This document shows positions 54,286 through 64,000 of a stretch of 64,000 nucleotides of DNA, piece by piece. The stretch is from Lachnospiraceae bacterium (GTDB taxonomy: Bacteria; Bacillota; Clostridia; Lachnospirales; Lachnospiraceae). The stretch lies in NCBI GenBank assembly GCA_910575555.1, contig CAJTFX010000019.1, forward strand, positions 1 through 64,000, in the 5' to 3' direction. The position numbers and the translations under genes are program-made. The stretch's first letter is position 1, and each line of letters begins with the position of its first letter. The notes under the pieces are model-generated. The model made no database searches. It had not been told where the DNA came from and saw only the letters and a program-made list of their open reading frames with translations.

Positions 54286-55133
54286 GCTTCGGCGCCGGCA
54301 ATAATTTCTGTCAACTCCTGCGTAATAGAGCCCTGACGCGCTCTGTTATATTTCAGTGTCAAATCACTAATCATTTCCTCTGCATTGCTGGTTGCGGAAT
54401 CCATGGCCTGCATTCTGGCCCCGTTTTCACTGGCAACCGCTTCCACCAGCGCACCGTAGAACAGACTTGTCAAATATTTCGGAATAATCAGGTCTAACGC
54501 CTCTTCCTCATTGGGTTCATAATTCATCAGCGTATTGCTGTCCGCCTCTTTCAGCTCCGCTTCGTCAAATTCTATGGGAAGCAGCTTCATCAGCGTAGGC
54601 TCATGGCTGACCGTATTCTTAAAATGAGTATAAGCAAGATAAATTTCCCCGATTTCCCCTTTGGTAAACGCTCCCAGTACTTCCTTGCAGATCTGAGCGG
54701 CGTCTCCGTAAGTGGGCCCTTCAATGACATCTGAATAATCCCCTGTGATTTCATAGCCTTTTCGTTCCAGGGATTCCCTTGCCTTGCGGCCAATGATATA
54801 GATTTTAGCCTCATCTTTGGGAATTCCGCTGTCAGTAACAAGCTTCACAATGTTGGAATTATATCCGCCGGCAAGTCCCCGGTTAGAAGCAATGGTTATA
54901 ACTGCTTTTTTGGAAGAACTTCCCGCCTGTAAATAAGGATGGCTCATGTTCCCGGAACGGGCCAGCATTGAGGTTACCGTCTGATACATATAGTTAAAGT
55001 ATGGATTGGACTGCTCCGCACGGCTTTTGGCTTTCTGCAGTTTAACGGTGGAAACCAGCTTCATGGCTTTTGTGATTTGCTGCGTACTCTGTATGCTGCC
55101 TTTTCTTCTTTTGATGTCCCTCATGGACGCCAT
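54276..55133 (-). CDS. atpG: F1 ATP synthase gamma subunit
   Basis: 285 residues. Rotating central-stalk subunit: the N-terminal helix (RDIKRRKGSIQSTQQITKAM, KLVSTVKLQKAK) and C-terminal helix (EEMISDLTLKYNRARQGSIT, QELTEIIAGA) flank a Rossmann-like middle. The order alpha-gamma-beta-epsilon matches the standard atp operon. Starts 18 nt after atpA. Confidence 0.96.
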   Translation of the reverse strand: MASMRDIKRRKGSIQSTQQITKAMKLVSTVKLQKAKSRAEQSNPYFNYMYQTVTSMLARSGNMSHPYLQAGSSSKKAVITIASNRGLAGGYNSNIVKLVTDSGIPKDEAKIYIIGRKARESLERKGYEITGDYSDVIEGPTYGDAAQICKEVLGAFTKGEIGEIYLAYTHFKNTVSHEPTLMKLLPIEFDEAELKEADSNTLMNYEPNEEEALDLIIPKYLTSLFYGALVEAVASENGARMQAMDSATSNAEEMISDLTLKYNRARQGSITQELTEIIAGAEAIS

Positions 55134-55151
55134 AAATATTCACCACCCGTC

Positions 55152-57207
<2,056 letters not shown>

Positions 57208-57220
<13 letters not shown>

Positions 57221-57723
57221 GTACTTTCACCTATTTCCTTCAATGTTTCCTCCACCAGTGCGTCCTGAATGGATGTATCAATGGAGGCTGTGACTACCTT
57301 GCCTGCCATCATTGAGGCTATGGCAATCATTTCCTGTTTTGCCTCATCCATAATACGCTTTTTCTCCAACAATGCTTCTTCGTTGGCGCGTTTAATGATG
57401 CGGGCAGCTTCTTCCTTCGCCTCATCTACAATCCTGCTTTCATTTTTCAGGGCTTTCTGGCGGGCCTCACTTAAGATTTCCTCAGCTTCTTTCTCGATTC
57501 CTTTGATTTTCGCATCATACTCTGCTTTCACAGCAGCAGCTTCTTCCCTGTCCGTTCTGGCAGAGTCAATATCATTCTTAATGCGATCCTGTCTGTCCTT
57601 TAACATCTTCTTTGCCGGATTAAACAGCAGGTAAGACATCAGGGCAAACAGAAATAAAATGGCGAGAATTGAAAGAACCGTATCATGCAAAAGCTGGGGA
57701 TTTAAGCCAAATAACTGTTCCAA
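57208..57723 (-). CDS. atpF: Fo ATP synthase b subunit
   Basis: About 171 residues if the TTG start LEQLFGLNPQLL is used; AGGAGG lies 7 nt before it. The in-frame ATG at 57741 would put the ribosome site inside the coding region. N-terminal membrane helix (TVLSILAILFLFALMSYLLF) followed by a long charged helix that dimerises as the peripheral stalk. Gene order atpB-atpE-atpF-atpH is standard. Confidence 0.92.
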
Positions 57724-57778
57724 GGCCGGTCCTCCTTTCATCTGATTTGTGCTGCTCTTTGCACATAAGGGTATGCCC

Positions 57779-58063
<285 letters not shown>

Positions 58064-58134
58064 CTAAGATATATAACTCTTAATTTTTATTGACCGGATC
58101 TGAAGTCCGGGTGTTACCTGATGTTGCATGTCAT

Positions 58135-58869
58135 CTACTCTTCCTCTCCGATTGCGTTGCTGATGTATGTCATCGTCAGCATACAGAACACATAGGTCTG
58201 GATACATCCTGAAAACACATCAAAATATGCATGCAGCGCGCCTGGCCAAAAGTAGGCGACTTTGGACAATAAGGCATAAATCAATGCCATGATAATGGTT
58301 CCTGACAATACGTTTGCAAATAAACGCAGTGACAATGAAATCGGAACAGCGAATTCACTGATCAGGTTAATGGGGAACCAGATGGGCAGCCATGGCGGAA
58401 GCGGGGAACACATATCGGTCCATATCGCTTTGGGCGTCTGATATTTAAACTGATTGAAATGAATCAAAATAAAACTCAGCAGCGCCAACGGCAATGTCAC
58501 GCCGTAATCGGCTGTGGGCGGCCTTAATCCAAACAGGCCGGAAAGATTGGATATCAGAATAAAGATAAATATCGTACCCACATAATTGACAAATCTGCTG
58601 CCGCTTTTTCCCATAACGCCGCAGACCATGCCGTCCAGTTTTTCCACAATCAGCTCCACAACATTCTGAAATCCTCCGGGAACCTCTGACGCATGTTTCA
58701 TGGCACGATTGGCCGCAACAGAAAATCCAATCAATATGGCCATCACAATCAGAAGGCTGACATGAGTTGTGGTGATCCAGAATGTCTGTCCAAACAGCTC
58801 ATAGGAAAACAGTCCGTGCACCATAATATCAATGTCTGCACCGGATGACAGTAAAATTGAGCTCTGCAC
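58135..58869 (-). CDS. atpB: Fo ATP synthase a subunit
   Basis: 244 residues, five or six membrane helices. The essential stator Arg is in SLSLRLFANVLSG. The C-terminal FSGCIQTYVFCMLTMTYI forms the second half-channel. It partners the c ring in ion movement. About 100 nt precede atpE. Confidence 0.96.
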   Translation of the reverse strand: MQSSILLSSGADIDIMVHGLFSYELFGQTFWITTTHVSLLIVMAILIGFSVAANRAMKHASEVPGGFQNVVELIVEKLDGMVCGVMGKSGSRFVNYVGTIFIFILISNLSGLFGLRPPTADYGVTLPLALLSFILIHFNQFKYQTPKAIWTDMCSPLPPWLPIWFPINLISEFAVPISLSLRLFANVLSGTIIMALIYALLSKVAYFWPGALHAYFDVFSGCIQTYVFCMLTMTYISNAIGEEE

Positions 58870-58936
58870 TCTCTCACCTCCTTATAAATTTGCTTTTGAA
58901 ACCTTATTTACCATATTTTCTGATCTATCACCTCTT

Positions 58937-59350
58937 TTAACTTTTTCCATGAAAATATTTTTTCTGAAAAGCTGATAAAAATTTATGTGTTATGGGCTGT
59001 AAATAGGCAGATACTTTCAAACCCATTACACCCGCAAACATAACCACTACATTGCCAAGCTCAAAATATCCCACAATTCCAAATGCCAGAACAACTGCCA
59101 GATACCGCAGGGCCGCATACAGAGACGCCCTTTTAGAATACCTGCCCTCTGCCAGTTCCTCTACGGTGTCGAAAATAACGATTGCCATATTCACCGCCAT
59201 TCCCGCTGCCAGAAAAATACCGGCCCAGAGCCCTGTAGAATATCTTATTCTGTCACTTACAAACCATATGCCAGTTATTTGAAGCAGCAGGCCATACAGT
59301 ACAATCCCTGCCAGTAATTCCGGAAGGGCCTGATTAATTCTTCTTAACAT
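58937..59350 (-). CDS. atpI: AtpI-like small membrane protein of the atp operon
   Basis: 137 residues with four hydrophobic helices (LLAGIVLYGLLLQITGIWF, GIFLAAGMAVNMAIVIF, LAVVLAFGIVGYFELGN, VVMFAGVMGLKVSAYLQP). Its size and position before atpB match the ATP synthase I family, thought to help c-ring assembly or cation supply. Sequence similarity is weak, so the name rests mainly on context. Gap to atpZ is 5 nt. Confidence 0.75.
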   Translation of the reverse strand: MLRRINQALPELLAGIVLYGLLLQITGIWFVSDRIRYSTGLWAGIFLAAGMAVNMAIVIFDTVEELAEGRYSKRASLYAALRYLAVVLAFGIVGYFELGNVVVMFAGVMGLKVSAYLQPITHKFLSAFQKKYFHGKS

Positions 59351-59355
59351 GAACT

Positions 59356-59634
59356 CTACCCTTTTCCTTGCCGCCCGGTTTTTTCAGAATGCCCGGGAAT
59401 CGTTTCATTATTACTGTTCTTCTCATCGGAATAAATATTCTTCGCCATAATGAAAATATTGCGGAAGCCTGCCAGCGCACCTATGGCAAACAGTGGGATT
59501 GTAATCCAATTTATCTCATACTTTTTCCCAATATAAACTCCTGCCATTACACATAAAAAAATCGGCACCAGCATGTTAATTCCAAACTGCGTAATTAACG
59601 CCAGAGAACGATATACGCTTTTTTTGTATTTCAC
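59356..59634 (-). CDS. atpZ: AtpZ/AtpI family protein
   Basis: 92 residues with two membrane helices (GINMLVPIFLCVMAGVYIG and WITIPLFAIGALAGFRNIF), the AtpZ pattern. AtpZ homologues help ATP synthase assembly or bring Mg2+/Ca2+. GTG start; GGAGG lies 6 nt upstream. First gene of the atp operon. Confidence 0.82.
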   Translation of the reverse strand: MKYKKSVYRSLALITQFGINMLVPIFLCVMAGVYIGKKYEINWITIPLFAIGALAGFRNIFIMAKNIYSDEKNSNNETIPGHSEKTGRQGKG

Positions 59635-59677
59635 ACGGCACCTCCGTCATAACCCATAATTTCCACCATATGAAATT

Positions 59678-59706
59678 ATTATATCTATTTTCTGTAGAAA
59701 TGTCTA
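59678..59706 (-). promoter_or_regulatory. Promoter of the atp operon
   Basis: TAGACA (59706-59701), 17-nt spacer, TATAAT (59683-59678) on the minus strand, about 45 nt before atpZ. It follows the terminator of the upstream comEB operon, so the atp genes have independent control. Confidence 0.72.
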
Positions 59707-59742
59707 TTCCTTTCTTTGATTTTTGGAAAGATGATTGATGCA

Positions 59743-59807
59743 AAAGGGGCTGCCCGGAACAAATATGCTTCCCGGAAACCGGACAAGCATCGCCGTACAG
59801 CCCTTAT
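59743..59807 (-). terminator. Terminator of the tsaC-ywlE-upp-comEB operon
   Basis: A long branched stem: outer arms AAGGGCTG / CAGCCCCTT and an inner GTCCGG-TTT-CCGGGA hairpin, followed on the minus strand by CCTTTTGC. It starts 8 nt after the comEB stop. Confidence 0.7.
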
Positions 59808-59814
59808 ATTTCCT

Positions 59815-60300
59815 TTAAAGCACCATCTTCACTTCCCGCTCCGTATGTGTATACTGATAATACCGCACTCCCGCTGCGTCCAGCATCCGCTTGGAGGCAA
59901 TGACAGAGGGCGTATCCTTATATTTGTCGCTGTCATACACCACGGTTTTGATGCCTGACTGGATAATTGCCTTCGCGCATTCATTGCAGGGAAACAGGGA
60001 AACATACAGCTTTGCCCCCTCCAGACTGCCGCCTCTGTAATTCAAAATTGCATTCAGCTCACTGTGAGTCGTGTACAGATATTTGCTGTCCAGCGGCTCC
60101 CCTTCCCGGTTCCATGGAAATTCATCATCAGAACATCCTATGGGAAATCCATTGTAGCCCATGGACAAAATCTTGTTATCCGGACTGACGATGCAGGCCC
60201 CCACCTGAGTGCCCGGATCTTTGGAGCGCATGGCGGAAAGCATTGCAACTCCCATAAAATATTCATCCCAGGTAAGATAATCCTGTCTTTTACTGCCCAT
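59815..60300 (-). CDS. comEB: dCMP deaminase family protein
   Basis: About 161 residues. Zinc ligands are in the cytidine-deaminase pattern: His-x-Glu in TTHSELNAI and PxxC in LFPCNECAKAI. Substrate-region motifs are DPGTQVGACIVSPDNK and GYNGFPIGC. It deaminates dCMP to dUMP for thymidylate supply. Start at MGSKRQDYL is set by AAGGAGAG upstream; the 26 codons before it lack a site. Last gene of the operon with upp. Confidence 0.93.
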   Translation of the reverse strand: MGSKRQDYLTWDEYFMGVAMLSAMRSKDPGTQVGACIVSPDNKILSMGYNGFPIGCSDDEFPWNREGEPLDSKYLYTTHSELNAILNYRGGSLEGAKLYVSLFPCNECAKAIIQSGIKTVVYDSDKYKDTPSVIASKRMLDAAGVRYYQYTHTEREVKMVL

Positions 60301-60313
60301 TCTGAATCTCTCC

Positions 60314-60943
60314 TTATTTCGTACCAAAAATCCGATCCCCGGCGTCTCCAAGGCCCGGCACAATATAGCCATGTTCATTCAGTTTCTCATCCAGAGCCCC
60401 AATATAAATATCCACATCCGGATGTGTCTCCTTCATGGCCTCCACTCCCTCCGGCGCTGCGATGATGCAGAGGAAATGTATATTTCTGACGCCTTTATCC
60501 TTCAGCATTTGAATGGCTGCCACTGCAGAGCCCCCTGTGGCAAGCATGGGATCTACCACAAACACTTCCCGTTCCGAGCAGTCCTCCGGCAGCTTACAGT
60601 AATATTCCACCGGCTCTAATGTATCCGGGTCACGGTACAATCCAATGTGCCCTACTTTTGCCGCGGGAATCATTGCAAGCATTCCGTCCACCATTCCAAG
60701 GCCGGCCCTCAGAATCGGAACCACTGCCAGTTTCTTTCCCTTCAGCCCTTTAACCGTAGTCGCGCAGATAGGCGTCTCAATCTCAATATCCTCCAATTCC
60801 AGATTCCTGGTGGCCTCATAGCACATCAGCATGGCGATTTCGCCCACCATTTCCCGAAAATCCCTGGAGCCCGTCTCGCTCTTCCGTATCCACCCAATTT
60901 TGTGCTGGATCAGCGGATGATCCATAATCATTACTTCTGCCAT
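60314..60943 (-). CDS. upp: Uracil phosphoribosyltransferase
   Basis: 209 residues. Makes UMP from uracil and PRPP. PRPP-binding loop [18 protein letters not shown] and uracil-binding C-terminus [21 protein letters not shown] are clear. Upstream of the atp operon in many Firmicutes; here comEB lies between. It starts 1 nt after the phosphatase-like gene ends. Confidence 0.97.
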   Translation of the reverse strand: MAEVMIMDHPLIQHKIGWIRKSETGSRDFREMVGEIAMLMCYEATRNLELEDIEIETPICATTVKGLKGKKLAVVPILRAGLGMVDGMLAMIPAAKVGHIGLYRDPDTLEPVEYYCKLPEDCSEREVFVVDPMLATGGSAVAAIQMLKDKGVRNIHFLCIIAAPEGVEAMKETHPDVDIYIGALDEKLNEHGYIVPGLGDAGDRIFGTK

Positions 60944-60944
60944 A

Positions 60945-61406
60945 TTATCCTTCTCCTTCGTTTATAAGATTAACCAGTTTTTTGATGGTCTTATTTAATG
61001 TCTCGTAACAGAGTCCGTAAGACTGGAGGGTTCCTCCGTAGGGATTTAAAATCTCCAGTTCATCCCCGGTTAAATCCGTCAGCACCTCCACTTCCGCTTT
61101 CAGGCTGTCTTTATATTCCTCCAGAATCTTCTGTTTCTGAGCAGACTCCATGGCAATGATCAGGTGCTCCGGCTGTAAATCCTCTTCCATAAGCTGTTTT
61201 GACATCTGATGTTCCGTGCTGATGCCGTTGCTGATCAGCACAGCCTCCGTTTTCTGATTCAGCGGCTCCGGAAACAGCACCACAAGACCCCTGCTTTCGA
61301 TTTCCACCGGGTATTTTATGATGTATTCCTTCATGATAGCCTCCGCCATAGGTGCACGAGCCGTACCGCTGTCGCATACAAAAATAATTTTATTGTATCT
61401 TTTCAT
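60945..61406 (-). CDS. ywlE: Low-molecular-weight phosphatase-like protein (YwlE-type), atypical active site
   Basis: About 153 residues. The P-loop is [12 protein letters not shown], which keeps CX5R but has Ala after Arg in place of Ser/Thr. The general-acid loop, DPFGG in the arginine phosphatase YwlE, reads ILNPYGGT: Asp is replaced by Asn. The gene sits after tsaC and before upp, as in Bacillus ywlC-ywlE-upp. It may be a slow phosphatase, have another substrate, or be non-catalytic. Start at MKRYNKI is set by GGAAGG 8 nt before; a GTG at 61415 is the alternative. Confidence 0.82.
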   Translation of the reverse strand: MKRYNKIIFVCDSGTARAPMAEAIMKEYIIKYPVEIESRGLVVLFPEPLNQKTEAVLISNGISTEHQMSKQLMEEDLQPEHLIIAMESAQKQKILEEYKDSLKAEVEVLTDLTGDELEILNPYGGTLQSYGLCYETLNKTIKKLVNLINEGEG

Positions 61407-61423
61407 ATCCGTCACCTTCCTGT

Positions 61424-62485
61424 TTACACTTCTATCACCTGATGTCCCGCTGCTTTCAGCATACGGTTTCTGATTGCCTGTCCGATTCCCGACGCTGAAA
61501 AACTCTCTGAATATATAATTTCCACATCCAGCTGATCAAATTCACGGAGAATCCCATATAAATGCCTGGCAATGGAGTCCGCATCCGTTCTGGTTCCAAT
61601 GCTTTTTACAATCCCGTACCGGTACCCGTCCCTGGTTTCTTCTGTTCCGATAATGCCTGCAGATTTTCCTTCTTCCTCTGCTTTTTTTGCCAGTTCATTG
61701 ATTTTCTTCTGCACCCTCTCTTTCGGGCCGGATACCAGAATCAGGTCTGCCCTGGGCGCATAATGCCGGTATTTCATACCTGGCGCTTTCGGACGGATTT
61801 CTTCATTCTCCGACGCAAGACCGGGGTCAATTCTGATTTCTCCAATGACTTCCTGTATCATCTCCGCTGTAATATAGCCCGGCCGTAAAATCATAGGGAT
61901 TTTTTCTGAAAAATCCACAATTGTGGACTCTATGCCAATCCCCACAGGGCCTCCGTCCAGAATCATGGGAATTCTGCCCCTCATGTCTTCTGCCACATGC
62001 TCTGCCCGGGTGGGACTTGGTTTTCCGGAAGTATTTGCGCTGGGCGCTGCAATAAATCCGCCGCCGGACTGGATCAGAAGCAGGGCTGCCGGGTGGTCGG
62101 GCATACGCACTGCCACCGTCTGCAGCCCTCCTGTAGTTTCCAGAGGAACAATATCACTTTTCTCAAAAATCATTGTCAAAGGCCCGGGCCAGAATTTATC
62201 TGCCAGTTTTCTTGCCTGTTTTGGCACTTCTGTCACTATTTGATCCAGATCTTCCAGATTGGAAATATGTATAATCAGAGGATTGTCTGAAGGACGGCCC
62301 TTGGCTTTGTAAATCCTCTCTGACGCCAGGGGATTCAGGGCGTCCGCTCCCAGTCCGTACACTGTTTCTGTGGGAAATGCCACCAGGCCCCCCTGTCTTA
62401 TGAGCTGCCCTGCTGCATGAATTTTTTCCCGGATAGCTTCTTTGCCCTGTCTGTCATCTGTAATATTTACAATTGCTGTTTCCAT
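61424..62485 (-). CDS. tsaC: L-threonylcarbamoyladenylate synthase (Sua5/TsaC)
   Basis: 353 residues, the long Sua5 form. Makes threonylcarbamoyl-AMP for the t6A37 modification of ANN-decoding tRNAs. YrdC-type domain with AFPTETVYGLGADAL, KAKGRPSDNPLIIHI and SANTSGKPSPTRAEHV, then a C-terminal Sua5 domain (MKYRHYAPRADLILV). First gene of the operon leading to ywlE, upp and comEB. Confidence 0.95.
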   Translation of the reverse strand: METAIVNITDDRQGKEAIREKIHAAGQLIRQGGLVAFPTETVYGLGADALNPLASERIYKAKGRPSDNPLIIHISNLEDLDQIVTEVPKQARKLADKFWPGPLTMIFEKSDIVPLETTGGLQTVAVRMPDHPAALLLIQSGGGFIAAPSANTSGKPSPTRAEHVAEDMRGRIPMILDGGPVGIGIESTIVDFSEKIPMILRPGYITAEMIQEVIGEIRIDPGLASENEEIRPKAPGMKYRHYAPRADLILVSGPKERVQKKINELAKKAEEEGKSAGIIGTEETRDGYRYGIVKSIGTRTDADSIARHLYGILREFDQLDVEIIYSESFSASGIGQAIRNRMLKAAGHQVIEV

Positions 62486-62568
62486 GGTCTTTACCTGCTC
62501 TTGGTTCTCTTTACTGATAGCGGGCGATTCATCGCTGTTTCAGCATACCGCCCTTTCTGCTACCACAT

Positions 62569-62597
62569 ATTATCCCATACTCATGCAATCTTCGCAA
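62569..62597 (-). promoter_or_regulatory. Promoter of the tsaC operon
   Basis: TTGCGA (62597-62592), 17-nt spacer, GATAAT (62574-62569) on the minus strand, about 85 nt before tsaC. Confidence 0.6.
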
Positions 62598-62647
62598 CTA
62601 CAATATATAAGAAACATTCACTTTACAGACTGGCAAAAACACAATAA

Positions 62648-63358
62648 CTACTGTCCGGCCGGTTCTGAAGATACACCCCGGCCCAGATACTCCAAAATGC
62701 CTGCCTTCACCGCTTCGGCCACTTTATCCTGGTATTCCTCTGTCGCCAGAAGAGCCGCTTCTTCTGAATTACTCAGGAATCCGCACTCCACAATCACCGT
62801 GGGGCTTGGCGTCTTTTTCAGAAGAAAATAGCTTTCATTTGCCTTCGCCTGCCTGTGATTCTGAGGATCTAACTGCGCCGCCAAATTTTTCTGCAGCGTT
62901 TCCGCCAGTTTTTTTCCCTCCTGGGACTGGCCGTAATAGAATACCTGAGCTCCTTTTACCGCCTCTTCCGGATAGCTGTTCTGGTGAATGCTCACAGTAA
63001 ATACCGGTTTTGCCTTGGTTATGATCTCGCAGCGTTTGCGCATATCCTCCACCTTCTTGTTATTGGAGGATTTCTGGTACAGTCCGCCCTCGTCCGTCCG
63101 CGTCATAACGATTTTAATGTTTTCTTTTTCCAACAGTTTTTGAAGTTTTCTGGCAATTTTCAGATTAATGTCTTTTTCTTTTTCCTTGTTGATGCCGATT
63201 TTACCGGGATCATCGCCCCCGTGGCCGGCATCCACAACAATGCAGATTTCCCCCTTCTGCGCCCTCATATTTTCTACCATATGGGCCCCCTCCCTTGCAA
63301 AAAAGTAGGCCCCTATCAACAGCACTACTGCCATTATCACTTCGATTCTTTTTTTCAT
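62648..63358 (-). CDS. cwlD: N-acetylmuramoyl-L-alanine amidase CwlD (spore cortex)
   Basis: 236 residues. An N-terminal membrane anchor (VIMAVVLLIGAYFFA) is followed by an Amidase_3 domain. Zinc ligands are in VVDAGHGGDDPG, SIHQNSYPEE and the catalytic Glu region VIVECGFLSNSEE. CwlD makes muramic-delta-lactam in the spore cortex during sporulation, which supports a spore-forming host. It is separated from the tsaC promoter by about 50 nt. Confidence 0.92.
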   Translation of the reverse strand: MKKRIEVIMAVVLLIGAYFFAREGAHMVENMRAQKGEICIVVDAGHGGDDPGKIGINKEKEKDINLKIARKLQKLLEKENIKIVMTRTDEGGLYQKSSNNKKVEDMRKRCEIITKAKPVFTVSIHQNSYPEEAVKGAQVFYYGQSQEGKKLAETLQKNLAAQLDPQNHRQAKANESYFLLKKTPSPTVIVECGFLSNSEEAALLATEEYQDKVAEAVKAGILEYLGRGVSSEPAGQ

Positions 63359-63429
63359 CCGCCGCTCCCGGTTTATCGTCCTTGTTACTATTTATGATAA
63401 ACCCGGGCAAAGTATTCTTCCAACATTTT

Positions 63430-64000
63430 TCATTCTGCCATCAATAGAATGCAGAGACAAAATTCCCCGTCTTTTAATGTGATGTCGATGTCGCCGGCAT
63501 ATTTTCCTGCCACTCTGCGTATATTGGACAGCCCATACCCATGGCCTTTTGCCTGTTCCTTTGTGGTAAGAGGAAGCCCTGTTTCTGCATTCCACTTAAG
63601 ACTTCCGGAAAAACTGTTGCAGATTTCCATAATATAAGCGTTATTTCTCCGGTAAGAGACAATGGAAATCCGGTTTTCCCCTCCTTTTTTGGTATGCTCC
63701 ACCGCATTCTGCAAGGCGTTGTTTAAAACCACGCTGATATCAAACGCATCTATCTCTGTTTTGGCAGGATAATAAAATTCTGATTGAAAGGCGATTCCCC
63801 GGTTTTCCGCCTCTTTTGCAAACTCCTGCAAAATCACATTGGTAACGGGATTTCCGCTTTCTATCCCGCCTGTCATCTGAGCAAGCGCTGTCTGCAGACT
63901 CCGGCTGTAAGCCTTTGCCTCTTTGGGGTTGCTTCCTTCATACAGTTTTTCCAATGTCATCATATGGTTTGCCATATCGTGGCGGATGCCCCGAATCTTA
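63430..64000 (-). CDS. GHKL sensor histidine kinase, 3' part (truncated by window edge)
   Basis: The frame stays open to the window edge at 64000, so the N-terminal sensor part is missing. Visible: H-box GIRHDMANHMMTLEKL just inside the edge, N-box VVLNNALQNAVEHTK and G-box GHGYGLSNIRRVAGKY, the AgrC/HPK10 pattern. The ATG at 63975 lies inside the H-box and is not the true start. It ends about 70 nt before cwlD. Confidence 0.88.
   Translation of the reverse strand, partial: KIRGIRHDMANHMMTLEKLYEGSNPKEAKAYSRSLQTALAQMTGGIESGNPVTNVILQEFAKEAENRGIAFQSEFYYPAKTEIDAFDISVVLNNALQNAVEHTKKGGENRISIVSYRRNNAYIMEICNSFSGSLKWNAETGLPLTTKEQAKGHGYGLSNIRRVAGKYAGDIDITLKDGEFCLCILLMAE

Overview
The window looks like a chromosomal segment from an anaerobic, spore-forming Clostridia bacterium, most likely Lachnospiraceae. 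Evidence: the spore-cortex amidase CwlD, oxygen-sensitive [FeFe]-hydrogenase maturases HydE and HydG, an anaerobic CbiK-type cobaltochelatase, AgrC/LytTR-type regulators, and strong AGGAGG ribosome binding sites. Almost every gene lies on the minus strand. The plus-strand exceptions (cbiK, an Rpn-like gene, a Uma2-like gene, one unknown gene) look like islands between minus-strand operons. I recognised no rRNA, tRNA or CRISPR array.

Layout. 1-460: the 5' end of a group IIC intron, sitting in the T-tract of an intrinsic terminator, beside a ~250-bp near-palindromic foldback element. 480-12823: housekeeping genes (TatD nuclease, GGDEF protein, MetG, MATE exporter, a methyltransferase, a patatin) mixed with poorly characterised proteins, including a large membrane-anchored protein with a degenerate C39-like tail. 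13008-21873: a glycoside-use locus (GH2, permuted membrane-anchored GH3, GPH-family sugar transporter) with an upstream operator-like dyad, next to an AgrC/AgrA-type two-component system. 22077-31046: cbiK, an Rpn-like ORF, glycogen branching enzyme coupled to a giant TPR/repeat/ATPase protein, and an AI-2E family permease. 31091-39121: an aconitase-family hydratase, an orphan hybrid kinase with a Cys-rich sensor region, and an OmpR-type two-component system. 39325-47605: Uma2-like nuclease, a coiled-coil protein, hydG-hydE behind a probable attenuated leader, a surface 5'-nucleotidase and a DUF362 ferredoxin-like protein.

47917-51303: bioB with a good BirA operator over its promoter, then a three-gene operon of a secreted EF-hand-like protein, an ECF sigma factor and an RsgI-like membrane anti-sigma factor, preceded by a candidate ECF promoter. 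51373-52230: an unrecognised plus-strand gene. 52281-59706: a complete F1Fo ATP synthase operon (atpZ, atpI-like, atpB-E-F-H-A-G-D-C) with its own promoter and terminator. Its c subunit carries the full Na+-binding signature. 59743-62597: the tsaC(ywlC), ywlE-like, upp, comEB operon, whose position next to the atp genes recalls the Bacillus order. 62648-64000: cwlD and the 3' part of a GHKL sensor kinase cut by the window edge.

The most noteworthy signals are the ECF/anti-sigma/EF-hand operon, the Na+-type ATP synthase c subunit, the YwlE-like phosphatase lacking its general-acid Asp, the foldback element beside the IIC intron, a tandem duplication over the start of the methyltransferase gene, and the giant repeat/ATPase protein. 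All functions are inferred from sequence read by eye. No database search was run.
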